Source: Sodiomyces alkalinus F11
Lineage: Eukaryota > Ascomycota > Sordariomycetes > Glomerellales > Plectosphaerellaceae
Assembly (NCBI RefSeq): GCF_003711515.1
Contig: NW_021167086.1
Span: 1,387,149-1,451,148, forward strand
Reading direction: 5' to 3'
Length of the DNA: 64,000 nucleotides
In this document: positions 10,516-22,321 of the stretch, one piece after another
Position numbering within the stretch: the stretch's first letter is position 1
How the letters are laid out: every line of letters begins with the position of its first letter
Notes under the pieces: model-generated
Told to the model about the DNA's origin: nothing
Database searches by the model: none
The model's input: only the letters and a program-made list of their open reading frames with translations
Made by a program: the position numbers and the translations under genes

Positions 10516-13500
10516 GTTATATCCTAATTATACGGTGCCCTAGTTATATTATAGTCCTATAATACTCCCGTTATATTAAGTTTTTACTTAAAGTAAGTGT
10601 TAGTAAGTATATCCGGTATATTACGTTTAGGCTTCTATATATTCTCCTTATCGTTATAGCCGGCCTATTTAATAAGGTATTAGCGCTATCTCTCTTAGTA
10701 GCGGTGGTTTAAGATTACTTTAACCTTATATTCGTTAGAGTCCGGTTCTATATTAATATCCTATAATTCGGGCACCATTTTATCGCGGGTCCTCTATAGT
10801 TCTAGTAAGGAGATAAGGAAGACGTTATAGATCCTTATAGTTTTCGGGAGGGCGAGTTAAAGATGATTTAGAATAGGAAGACTTATTAGCTCGCTATACG
10901 GCTTATAATACCGCGGTTTTATTTATTAGCATACCACATAGGTAGGCATAAATTCTCTAACGTCTTAAGAGAGGTAGTCCTAAAAGTAAAAGCCCGACAC
11001 GCGCTTTATAGTATAAGCGACCCCGTAATAACTAGTAATAGGTCTATTGTAGGAAGCTTATAGAACTTTATCTTATAGCCCCGAATAGTTTAGCACAAAT
11101 ACTTATCCCTTAAAACGGAGAACGCCCTTAATGTCTCTAGACTAGTATCTCTTTATAGCTATATCGCCGTGGATCTCCCGCTACTAGTTACAATAGGGGT
11201 TATCGGCTTACGGCTTAACGACCTCATCTATTAGGGTAAGGTTAATCGGCGCTATAAGTATATCTAAGCTTATAATACTCTAGGTAGAGGTATATTAGGG
11301 TTCGTTAATACTATAGGTATATTAGGGTCCTATACGGTTCCTATACTAATCGCGGCGAGGATAAACTTCTTAGAGAACGACTCTACGGCGTGAGTCTAAT
11401 TAGCGATTGAGGACTATTTATAGGGGGTATACTATAGCTTCCGCGAGAGGCTATTAAGGGGGTTTAATATACTAGCCCTATACTTAATCTCGAAATTAAA
11501 AGGGGCTAGTTCTTCTACCCACCGCGCGTACTACCCCTTAAGCTTTAGCTTATTAAGAAGGTAATGCTAATTCAGGTAGTCTATTAGGACTATAACGGGA
11601 CTTTAACTATAAATAATATAGTATCGCTATATCCGAACCGATTTAATTATTACTATTAGCTTAGAGTCGGGCCTACTATAGTTTAGCTTAGCGCTACGTA
11701 ACTTTCGGGATATAAATATAACGGGTCTTTATAAACTATCTTCTTACTAGCTTATCACCACGCCGATAGCGAATATAGAGGTATCGGGTTTGACACGTAT
11801 AGATAGCGTAGGGTTAAAATATGATAGTACCGGAGTGTCCTAGAATACTAGTTTTAACTATTCGAAAACGGTATACGCACGCGGGGAAAGGCGTAAGAGC
11901 CCGGACTAAGCACCTTTTAGGAGGTCGGTAAAGGGAGTAGCCACCTAAGAATGAGTTTTAATAAAGCGCCTATAAAACCTAGTAAAACCGAGGAAGATTT
12001 AGATTTTCTTAATCCTATTAAGCGTTTCCTAATCCCGGATAGCCTTAACCCGTATAGGATCTATATATACGCTATCGGGGCTATAGATAAAACTAAGGAA
12101 TTCCACGTTATAAGTCTTAAATTCGTATTTATCGGGGTTAGCGTAAAGAGACTACTCCCGGAGCCTAGCTAGGACTTAATATATATACTTCTGGTAGTCT
12201 TCTAAGCTATTACTATAGATAAGAATATCGTCTAGGTATATACTCTAGATCGTATTAGTATATCCGACGAGGGCTTAGTTAATATACCGTTAAAAACTCA
12301 TAAGGGTATTACTTAGGCTAAAGGGTATTATAAGGTATTCGAAGTAGCCGTATTCTATACGGAATACCGTCTTCTATTTATCGCTAACGCTAATCCGGAG
12401 CCGGTAGTAGGCGTCCTTAAGGTCTAGCTTAGTATAGTACTACGCTAAGGATAGACGGTCTAGGATCTTATAAATTAGTGGTAGGGGGGTATAATCTTTA
12501 ATAATCACCTTATTTAATTCCCTATAGTCCACGTAAAGGTATAACTTAATACCCGTCTTAGGGATAAATAAGATACAGGCCCCGTAAGGACTAAACGATA
12601 ATCGGATCTAGCCCTTACGGATAGCGTCTTAGATATACTAACGGAGGACCTTAAGCTCTTATACGGCTATGAGGTAGATAGGGCTAAAAGGGGGCGTCTT
12701 CCATTCCTCGATTTTAATTATATAGTCCTATTATTAATAGGCGGGGAGCTATCCGGTATTATCGATATCGAATACGTTAGCGAAATCGTAGTATAGTTTA
12801 GGGAGCGGCTTAAAGGGGGCTACTAGATTAGGGGGATAGGGGTTAATATCGAGGCATACCCTAACCACGTATTAGACTAATATAGAGGAGGATAGGGTTA
12901 AAACCGTCACGGCCTCCCTTATAGCTTTCCGTAATTCTTATTAGCTCGAGATAATATAAAGGTTAGAGCGTTCTAGGGGGTAGTTCTAGGTATTAGTTTA
13001 TTAGTCGATTATAGGATTAATAGCTACTAGCTAAGGTTGCCCTAGGATAATCCGGGAGCCCTTAGGGTCTAGGTTTATAATATGAAATTTAACGCGTTAT
13101 ACTTTTCTTTATTTCTATTAATTAATCGCGAAGATAAGTCGAGTAATAGAACGGAGGGTGGATTTCTTTTATCCCTCTATAATCTAGGATATAAGGAGGG
13201 CTAGTCTAGAGGGAACCTAGTTAGGACCTAGAAGGGATTAATCTAAAATATTAATATCGGCGCTACTATGTAGGGGAGCCGGGGTCTACACCTATTCCCT
13301 GCCTTATCGGAGGGAGACGCGCGCCGTAACCGGTATAATCATAATAGCCGCCGCTTAAGGCGGGGTTAGTTCTTAGGCTATCTCGCCTATAACACGACCT
13401 ATTATCGGGCGTATTGGCGAAATAAGTAGTTCGTTTAGATTAGTATAAGTAGGGGAGGGGTACATACTAATATAATAACCCTTCTAGTTATAGTTAAAGT

Positions 13501-14386
13501 ATATAATAAGTTTAATTAGGGTATAAGGGGGCCTGGCCTAATCCTATAATTCTCCCTTATTCTCGGTGGTTCTAGGGGGGTTTAAAGTCTCCGGTATTCT
13601 AGGAATGGTTCCTTAGCTATAGTTAGTACGGGGGGTGGACGGCTACTATCCTTTTACCGGGGGCTTAATTTTTAGTTACTCGGCCCTCTTATATTCTTTA
13701 TTATATTCTAGGTAGGTTTTCAGGGTTCTATACGTGGATAAGATATAATCCCGGATAAAGGGTAGGACTCGAGTAAGGACTATCTAGATTCGTTACTAGT
13801 CTAGTAGGCGACCGGGGAGTTCTGCTCTTAGGGCTTCCTACCGCTAAATACACTTCGAAATAGGTTCGCCGGGCTTTTAATCCGAATAGTTATTAGTTTA
13901 TATCTATACGGCGACCTCGAGTAGTCGCGTATCGTAATTATTACCTTATTCGTCTAACTAGGTTTTTAGGGCCCTTTAGGTAACCCGTAACGAGTTATTA
14001 TCGTAGGCGTGCCGGAGGTAAGATTACTATCTTTCCTTAAGGTAGTTCGGTAAGGAAGCTATAATATAGTAAATCTTCGAGGCGTTATTAGGAAGGCCGT
14101 TAGGCTCGATTATAAACCGTTACTTTACCTCTTAGATAAATATCCAGTATTTTACCCACGACTCGCCGTTTTACTTAAGGACCGCGTAGTTAACCTTTGC
14201 CTATAAAGAATTAGCCCTAGATCTAATAAAGGTTTAGGGGGGATTAGTACTAACATAGCCTTAGATAGTAGAAGAAGAGGGGATAGAGGATTAGGTATTT
14301 AGGACGGAGCGATAGGGCTCTGCGATATATCGTCGTATAATAGTATAGCTATTAAGGTTAGGATAAATCAGAGAACTAGCCCTAAC
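10516..14386 (-). mobile_element. gypsy-2: truncated chromovirus, integrase core deleted
   Basis: Minus-strand Ty3/gypsy remnant of the same family as gypsy-4. The gag zinc knuckle is at 13460-13501, the RT box IYLDDILIYS has YLDD at 12227-12238, RNase H lies near 11.2-11.7 kb, and a chromodomain near 10.63-10.70 kb reads YLIK-stop-AGYNDKEN. The segment after RNase H passes almost directly into the post-integrase linker near 10.85 kb, so the integrase core seen in gypsy-4 at about 39.1-39.5 kb is missing. The left side abuts the gypsy-1 LTR and the right side the gypsy-3 LTR, so both ends were probably separated by those insertions. Confidence 0.75.
13460..13501 (-). pseudogene. gypsy-2 gag zinc knuckle, all metal ligands mutated
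   Basis: The 14 codons fit CX2CX4HX4C by spacing, but all four ligand positions are TAC or TAT (Tyr). This is what RIP does to TGC/TGT on one strand and CAC/CAT on the other. Confidence 0.7.
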
Positions 14387-14509
14387 TATTACGGGCTATA
14401 GCCCGTGGAATAGTCCCCGGCAGCGGCCGGGACTAAGAAGCACGGACCCCCTAGTGAGGCTTGTGCGATCCTATATATACTTAGCCATCTACACACCGTG
14501 CAGACTTTT
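14387..14509 (+). repeat. gypsy-3 5' LTR (123 bp)
   Basis: Begins tattacgggc (originally probably TGTTACGGGC), ends at ...cagactttt. It aligns end to end with 26513-26635 at a constant offset of 12126. Confidence 0.85.
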
Positions 14510-14779
14510 CCCTTCCTCCTTTCCTTCCTTAGGGCGAATCATCTATATTTTCGGCCTTAATACGTGAATAACTTTTAATAAGCCGTTATATATTCGAACT
14601 TATAAGATTATAAGCTTCGACGCTTATATAGAAGGAGGTCCTAGCCACTTCGCCCCGAGCCTACTAAGGGGCTAAGGGTAGGTCGTAGAGACCTCGTATA
14701 ATAAGATCGACGAACGCGTGTTATAACGCGTATAAGAAGCGGTAAGGATATATATCGCCCCTATTTATAATATAATCGC

Positions 14780-15760
14780 TAGGTTATAAACGGCCTTTAA
14801 GAGGTCTTAGCTTAACCCGTACCTTATACCCACCACGCACCTAACGCCTACCCTAGTTATCACGCCCTCGCCCTTACCTAGGCCCTTAGAAGTAGAGATT
14901 ATTATACCGATCCCGCCGCCGCTACTATTAGCACCCACGCTCTTATACCGGGTATAGTAGGTCGTTATTCCCGTAAAGTTTAGTAGGAAGTATATAGAAT
15001 ACACCGCCTAGTCCTAGGCTATACGACTAAAACTTAAACTCGATAGCCCGCTATTTCGTAGTAATAAAAAGGTATAGTATTTAATTAACGCGTGCATAGA
15101 CACCTAGCCTTAGTAGGTGATTAGTATCTTTTTCGGTAATAGAGGCAGAAATAGCGAATGTTATCTAAAGGAATTTATAGCCTACCTTAACCGCACGTGT
15201 AAGGACCGTAACGAATAAGGTCGCGCTACTAACGCCCTTAGAGCGATAAAGTAAAACCCCGATTAGCTATTCGCGCGCTTTCTCCCGACTTTTAAAAGGA
15301 ACCTAGCATAAGTAGGTTGCCACGACTAGGTAGACTATATTAAAATCTTATTCCTTAATAACGCCCTAAATAATAGGCTACGTAATAGCCTAGTAATAGC
15401 TAACCTCCCTAATACTTATACTGAGTAGGTCGATAAAGTATAAATAATCGCGTAGAGATAAAAGGGTATTAGTAAATTATACTAACCGATTCCCGTTACC
15501 CGTAAACCGGCTAAGGACACTAATAGCGATATTACTATAGGTGGAATTAATAAGGTTAGCGAGTCTAAGGGGACTTAATAAAAACCTAACCGCTACACGA
15601 ATATCACGTATTAGAACTACTAAAAGAAGGGCTATATCTAACGGTATTATAAAAGTAAGAAAGAGACGGTAGTATAAACGTCCCCTTAAGAGGAGGAACC
15701 CGAAAACGTTACCGAAAATACCGAAGACTTAGAAAAATAGTAGCTTTAGTACGAAATCGG
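14780..15760 (+). pseudogene. gypsy-3 gag
   Basis: The plus strand reads a recognisable fungal gypsy capsid (Retrotrans_gag type): a stretch with FARFLPTFKRNLA near 15.27 kb, then FLNNALNNRLRNSLV near 15.35 kb. A zinc knuckle at 15609-15650 has CX2CX4HX4C spacing, but all four ligands are Tyr codons. Stops replace Gln and Trp. An acidic tail follows (EEEPENVTENTEDLE). Confidence 0.75.
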
Positions 15761-15839
15761 GCAGCGGAGCTAATAGCCTAAGAGTAATATAAGTAGGAGG
15801 AGTTTAAACCGCTATTATAAAGCGAGTTAGTATTAATCT

Positions 15840-17108
15840 AAGTAAGAGTTAATAGTAGTAGGTTAATAAACGCTTTTATAGATATAGGTTTACTATACTG
15901 CTATAAATAAGAAGTTTACTCGAAAAATACGGTTACCGTTAGTCGATAAAAAGAAACGACTACTAAAAGGCTTCTCGGATAAGACTAAACCGGCTAGTAG
16001 CGCCGGTATCGTAGTCTTTACGCTAGATATATAAGGGCATACTAAGCGCGTTTTCGCGTATATAGTATTAGGTCTAGACTAGGATCTTTTCCTTAGGCTT
16101 TTATAGATAGAACGTAACGATATAGTCCTCCACGCTAAAGAATAAAGGCTCCGCTATAGAGTAGCCGATATTAACGTCCGACTTTAGGGCGAAAAGGAGC
16201 TAAAGGTAGTATAAGAGATCCGCACTATAGTATTAGAAACGGGGTCTATATTTATAGGATTATATAGACGATTACGGTATCAGAGGGAAAGAAAGATAGG
16301 AAGAGGGCTTACGAGCTATATCGTTAAAAGATATCGAAAAGGCCCTAAGTATAAAGGAACTAATAGACCTATAAGACTATAGCCCCGAGAGTATTATATA
16401 AGAATTCGGCGACTTATTTACACCCTTATACTCTATACGCCTACCCCTACACTGACCTAGCGCTAACTATAAGGTCTATTTATAGAATAATAGCAGTAGT
16501 AACGAATAAGCCTTACCGTAGGGCCTACTCTATAATATATCGCGTAAAGAGCTCCTTATATCACGGAAGATAATAACGGATCTAATCAATAAGGGATTTA
16601 TTCGTATAAGTAGCTTAGCGGCCTCCGCGCCGATACTATATATAAAGAAGCTAGGAGGTAGCCTCCGATTTTACTATAACTACCACGCCCTAAATACGAT
16701 TACTTAGCGAGATCGCTACTTACTCCCCCTAATTATAAAGACCCTATATAACCTAGCTAAGGCGAAGTGGTTTACTAAATTAAATATCGTCGCTGGCTTC
16801 TATAAGATACGGATAGCACCTAGGTATAAGTATAAGACTATATTCCGTACTCGGTTTAGAGTATTTAAGTGGCTAGTATACCCTTTTAGGTTAACCGGCG
16901 CGCCCGCGATATTCTAGCGATATATTAACTTATCGCTATAAGAGTTCCTTAACGATTTTATCTCCGCGTATATAAACAATATCCTAATCTACTTAAACGG
17001 ATCTTATAAGGACTATGAAAAAAAGGTATAATAAGTACTTAATACCCTTATAAACGCTAGGCTAAACCTTAACCCGAAGGAATACGAGTTTAGCGTTAAG
17101 ACGGTTAA
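15840..17108 (+). pseudogene. gypsy-3 pol, N-terminal part (protease and RT)
   Basis: An aspartic-protease-like stretch (FIDIG near 15.88 kb) is followed by an excellent RT. ISRKIITDLINKGFI, GGSLRFYYNYHALN and WFTKLN are seen at 16.56-16.80 kb, and the catalytic box at 16969-16980 reads YINN where both catalytic Asp codons are now Asn (AAC, AAT). The ORF is cut at 17108 by the nested element and resumes at 22322 in frame. Confidence 0.85.
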
Positions 17109-17468
17109 TACTATGCCTGACTGGCAAATCCCTGGCCAGCTAGTACTATAGAACCTATAAGCCAGGCTTTTCTTAAGGGGTAACCTTTAGGTATAGAAAA
17201 TAGGGTGTAATTAAGATATCTTCTCTAAACTAAGGGGTAAAGCCCCGGACTAATATATCTATAGGGGAACCCCGGGGATAGTATAGCTCGGTAACCGTAG
17301 AATACAGGTCTAACGGTAGACCGCCGTATTCCACGGTTCTAATAGTAGACCACCGTGGAACACGGTTCTAATAGTGGACCGCTGTAGAACACGGTTCTAA
17401 TAGTAGACCGCCGTAGAACACGGTTCCTATACCCTATCTAGTATTTATAGTACGCTGTAGGCGTATTA
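17109..17468. repeat. Left LTR of nested element (360 bp, 4 hairpin units)
   Basis: Matches 21928-22316 except for one missing 29 bp unit. The units at about 17309-17425 each hold an inverted repeat of the form CCGTG-GAA-CACGG or a variant. Confidence 0.85.
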
Positions 17469-17939
17469 TATACCCCGGGCTATAAAGCCCTATATCCTGC
17501 GGGCTTCCCCGCCATATAGTCGTAGAACACGATACCTCCTACTTAGGATACGGGCTTATAGCAGATATCCCGATAACACGGAGTTAGAGGAGAATAAAAG
17601 AAAATTACTTCGCGCTAGTAAGGCGCGGTGCCCTAATAGCGACCGCTATTAATACTATATAATAGCGCTATATATAAGTAATCAAGGTAAGGAAATACTA
17701 CTGTTTTCTATATTAATAGGATAGGGCCGAGGCTATTAACTACGCTCCGCGGGCCTAGACGGGTATATAAAAGTATATAAAAGAAAAACGAAGAAAAGAA
17801 AAAACTCCTTAGTATAATAGGTAGCTATAAAGGACCGGAGATAGAATAGTAGAAGACGAATAAAAGTAAAATAACTATACTACGGTAACCCTAGCGCCTA
17901 CGGCGCGAACTTCTAATAATCCGGCCTTACTTTATTATA

Positions 17940-19550
17940 TTCACTATACCTAAGTCGTTATCTAAATCCACTATGGGCGTGTATAGTAGGCTAAGGCCGG
18001 GTATATCGATAACGTAAATAGCTACGACGTCCTTTAATAAGAGGGTATCCCGCTACTCCGCTAGCTCGGTAATAGAGATATCGTATAACGCGAGTAACCC
18101 GCGTTCCTTATACTACTCGAAGTAATAGTAAAGAACGGTATAATACTTCACGATATTCTCGGCTAGTTCCCGGTTATTAATCAGGCGATCGGCGAGCCTC
18201 TTATAGTGGCTAGCGGCTAAATTAATACTATTATTCTCTATCGGCGCTAATTATATAAAGGCTCGGAGGCGCTATAATTTAACGAGTAACTACTAATCGG
18301 CGGCGCTTTAAGTAGGGTCCTTAAAGACGTAATTCTTAATCTAGTTTATAGCGAAACTAACTACTACTATTAGTATACCGATAGCGTATCCTCGCTATCC
18401 GATAAGCGTGATTTTCTAGCTATCTAGGTTAAGTTCCTACCGCTAAATCCGCGCGGTATCGATAAGGATATATAGCGCTATATTACGGGCGAGGTCCTGC
18501 TAGACCTTAGTCTCTCCGGACGTAGTTATTACTCGCTTAGCGCTAGGGGCTTTACTATTATCCTCCGCTCGACGCTAATAAGGCCTTAAACGAAGTCCTA
18601 TACGGGCGAGGGCTCGGATTATAGGTTATAGCGGGCGCGTATAAAGAATAGGTAGATATCGCTTACACGGCGACTAGTATTATCGGCGGTAGCGGCGGTA
18701 AGGCGGACGAATCCTCTACTATCGATATTACCCCTATTAAAAGCTATAATATTACTAAAAATAGTACGGTATTCGCTTATATACTCTTTTAGTTTATTTA
18801 GTAGTTTAGCGGCGAATATAGTATCGGTATATAAGGGGGAGTTCGGGGTGTCTCCGCCGGTAAGGTCGACTATCTACGTTATAGGGCGGCTAATAGGGGT
18901 ACTAAGCATATCGTGGTGCTTAGTCCCCTTAGCCGGAGCGGCGAATATAACTCGCGTGCGCGTGCTTAAGGGTATCGGCGAGCCGTTAGTAGTAATATAG
19001 GCTAATATAGGCTAAGCGGCGGCGTTATTAGGCGGGCGCTTACGGAGCCGTGTTAGTGAATTATCCGGTAGCGTTACGGTAAGGGGTAGGGAGAATAACG
19101 TGCTTATCGAATATCTACTCCGGTCGTGTTTATCCGGCGACTTTTACGTTAACTATAAATCGCTAGCGCGGTTAAGGGTATCTACGCGCTAGTGCTCGCG
19201 CCGTCTCCTTAGTAATCGGATAGGAAATATAGGGGTATAACCGTAGCACGTAAATCATGCGTTTTAATCCGCGGGTCCGCGGATTATTATAGCCTAGCTA
19301 GATAGCTTTACGGCATATTTACTTAATCTACGCCGGGTTATCTTAGCGCTATTAGTTAAACTTCCTACTAACGGATAAAAGGCCGTTAATAATCCGTTCC
19401 TCGCCCCCGTAAAGTTATAGGCGCGGAAGTAACCTTTAACGCTAAGGTTAATTCCCCCGCACTATCCGCGGAATACGCTCTTAAACCGTTCTTAGTATAT
19501 ATTATCCTTAGACTTTTAACTACTAGCCGGTTCTAGCGCGGCGAACTATA
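17940..19550 (-). pseudogene. Unidentified decayed ORF inside the nested element
   Basis: The minus strand gives stretches that look protein-like, with only TAA/TAG interruptions, for example LENHAYRIARIRYRYTNSS near 18.38 kb and KTHDLRATVIPLYFLSDY near 19.22 kb. I do not recognise a domain. It could be a gag-like protein of this element if the element reads leftwards, or an opposite-strand ORF if it reads rightwards. Confidence 0.35.
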
Positions 19551-19985
19551 TCGTATTAGGTAAGGATAATATAATAATAATAGTAATTACTAATAGTGTT
19601 ACGGAGATATAGCGGCTTATTAGAAAAACTAATTATAAAGCGGGGATTATTATAATAAGAGCGCTTATAAGACTATTAGCGGTGATATAGTAAACTATAA
19701 AGAAACTTATTATAATACGGGAATCTAAGAGGATATAGTGAATGATAGGAAAAGAGATAAGATACGAAAACCTGTAAGAGGTGGTGTTAACGTGGTGGTT
19801 CCGCGGGCGTGTTTTATTATTATTTCTATATTTACGTAGAGCGCCGTGGTAACTACGGCGGAGAGATTAGAGAGTTTCGGTTACGAGTATAGTATTTTCT
19901 AGTCCTTCCTCCTCTATACTCCGGGTAACGCGGTCCGTTTTTATGCCTCCTAATCGCTTTACGGGTTACTATGGTTTTCTTCGGG

Positions 19986-20203
19986 CATCCACACTATTTA
20001 GAGTCTTTAGGCTATCGCCTAAAATAACGGCCTTAAGCGATTTTATCTCTTTAACGTATATCCACCACTATTCGGGGTTATCTAGGTATCGCCTAGGATA
20101 GCCCTTAGCGCCTCCGTGGTATTCTTTAAATATCCACCGCTATTTAGGGGTATTTAGGCGTTGCCTAGGATAGCTACCTTTAGCGCCTCCGTCTTCTTTA
20201 ATA
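19986..20203. repeat. 3 x ~73 bp tandem repeat
   Basis: Units begin at 19986, 20058 and 20131 with (c/t)atccac, and share the palindromic core gcctag/ctaggat and the end ttagcgcctccgt. The first unit is the most diverged. It lies inside the nested element. Confidence 0.65.
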
Positions 20204-20812
20204 CTCCTTAGATATCTATACGTTCTATTAATCTTCTAACGGACTCAGTACTCTATCCGCGGTTATCCCCGCCCTTATACGGCTCTTCTCTAATTACGCT
20301 ATACTATAATACCCGTCTATAGCCTATAGATAGTCTATAAACTAATATCCCTAAGTATTTACCCCGGGGATAAAAGCCCTATATCCCGCGGGTGTTCTTT
20401 ATAGGGGGAATAATAATAAGCTAGCACTGTATAATAACTATTTAGGGACTATAGGCGGAGAAGGTATTTACGATAAAAAGGAAAAGGGAATAGAAGGACG
20501 GGTTCGGAAAGGAGTATATATTATAAAACGACGGAGATACGTTAAGGAAAGATAGTAAGCCGCGATATTCTATCGCGTCGCCGGTTCTTCCGCTCGATAG
20601 GCTATTTAGCCGTCTAAGGACGTTACGCTATAGAGAATCCGGGCGGGGAGCCACGGCCTTCTATAGTGTCCTCCGGAAGTCCGAGGGATACTTCGGGTCC
20701 TGGTTAGGGATATCGGACACGGCGGTTATATACTACGTGCTGTAGCTAGTAGATAGGTAGGGGGGTCTTGGTAAACTTATCGATCACGGTTAAAGGCGAG
20801 TCTACTACCAGG

Positions 20813-20955
20813 AAGCCCTCTCTCTAATAAGGAGGATAAGCCGAGGGAACCTCGGGTAAATCCGATAAAGACTAGTAGAATAAGGGGAAGCCCTCCCTCT
20901 AGCAGGGAGGATAAGCCGGGGGAATATCGGGTAAATCCGATAAAGGCTAGGATAT
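20813..20955. repeat. 2 x 75 bp tandem repeat
   Basis: aagccctc starts at 20813 and 20888. Both copies continue with a gaggataagccg block, then cgggtaaatccgataaag. It lies inside the nested element. Confidence 0.7.
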
Positions 20956-21364
20956 ACCGTGGGATATATAGCCTTTCGCTAGTTCCACGCTTTTTCCCTT
21001 AGGGTTATAGCACCGCTGCCTTAGGCCTTCTCGGCACGTTTAGCTAGTCGGATAAAGGCGAGCCGTGCTAGGAGGAAAATATTCCCCGCGAAGTGCGGGT
21101 AAAGGGAAGATTACGGTAAGGGGAGGCTGGCTCCCCTTATACTCCGCGGGAAAAGGAAAAAAAAGGGGGGGGTGGGGGGGGGAATTATCGAGTAGCTTAG
21201 TGCGACGGTGAGCAAAGGGGGGGAAATATCGAGAGGTGTTAGAGCTCGGGATCGGTTTACGGTGTCTGCTAGTGCAGGTTAGTATAGGCGCTATTCCTAC
21301 GCTTAACTAGCGACCGTGGATTCCCTGGTATACTCCACGCCTAGACCTAGTAAAGGGGAGGCGA

Positions 21365-21367
<3 letters not shown>

Positions 21368-21413
<46 letters not shown>
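21368..21413 (+). repeat. Homopolymer run of 46 G
   Basis: Uninterrupted G run inside the nested element, with a second G-rich tract at about 21165-21182. The flanks of the run (gtagctcggtgc to the right) resemble 21187-21200, so the G tract is probably an expanded junction between complex repeats. Confidence 0.95.
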
Positions 21414-21416
<3 letters not shown>

Positions 21417-21927
21417 TCGAGTAGCTCGGTGCTATAGTGGAGGGGAGGATATTAGTGCGCCCCGTGGTTCTCTATCAGGACTCTGGTTCTACGGAGGACT
21501 TAGGTGTGCAGGATAGTATAGTCGCTATTCTATACCCTTAGGCGATCGTTAAGAAGGTTCGTGTCGGTGTAGGTTATTATAGTCGCCTACGCCGACTAGT
21601 GATTATTAGGAAGGTTATCGCGGTATCGGAGCTCGGGTTCCACGGCTAGTAGTCGTTATAAAGGCAGGTAACGTTCCACGGTATACGATTAGAGGACAGT
21701 GGTTCCCTTTACTACTCTACGCCTGAACCTATTAAAGGGGAGGTGTCTTCGCTTAGCGCGCCTCGTGTCTATTTAGTTTTAGTATACGTAGTTCGCGCCT
21801 TTAAGGGCGGCTACGCCTAGCACGCTAGCGTTTACTAGTAAACTATATACCTATTTAGTCTTAGTATACGTAGTCCGCGCTGGGCGGTAGTACGCGAACC
21901 TTACCCGAAAGCTTAGTTACTACTATT

Positions 21928-22316
21928 TAATATACCTAACCGGTAAATCCCTAGCTAGCTAGTACTATAGGACCTATAAGCCAGGCTTTTCTTAAGGGGT
22001 AACCTTTAAGTATAGAAAATAGGGTATAATAAAGATATCTTCTCTAAACTAAGGGGTAAAGCCCCGGACTAATATATCTACAGGGGAACCCCGGGGATAG
22101 TTCGGCTCGGTAACCGTGGAATATAAGTCTAACAGTAAACCGCCGTATTCTATAGTTCTAATAGTAGACCGCCGTGGAATACGGTTTTAACGGTGGACCA
22201 CTATAGAACACGGTTCTAATGGTGGACCGCCGTATTCCACGATTCTAACGGTAGACCGCCGTGGAACACGGTTCCTATACCCTATCTAGTATCTATAGTA
22301 CGCCGTGGACGTATTA
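21928..22316. repeat. Right LTR of nested element (389 bp, 5 hairpin units)
   Basis: Partner of 17109-17468 with five 29 bp units instead of four (about 22130-22272). Followed directly by the GTTAA duplication. Confidence 0.85.
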
Positions 22317-22321
22317 GTTAA

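Larger units (their letters stand above)
17109..22316. mobile_element. Nested LTR element (5208 bp) with GTTAA target duplication, probably non-autonomous
   Basis: Flanked by 5 bp duplications GTTAA at 17104-17108 and 22317-22321. Removing the element and one copy restores the gypsy-3 frame as ...KTVKYLGFIV. The LTRs are 17109-17468 (360 bp) and 21928-22316 (389 bp); the 29 bp difference is one copy of an internal tandem unit. The 4.46 kb interior shows no RT, integrase or zinc knuckle that I can find. It does show a coding-like minus-strand stretch (about 17.94-19.55 kb) and several tandem repeats with a 46 nt G run towards the right end. Orientation is not certain. Confidence 0.85.

Noticed and set aside
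3095..10535. tacggtg on both sides of gypsy-1 as target duplication
   Set aside because: The right copy is not adjacent to the LTR end at 10515, so it is more likely chance.
21316..21516. Open frame with a poly-Gly run
   Set aside because: It is created by the 46 G run inside a non-coding repeat region.
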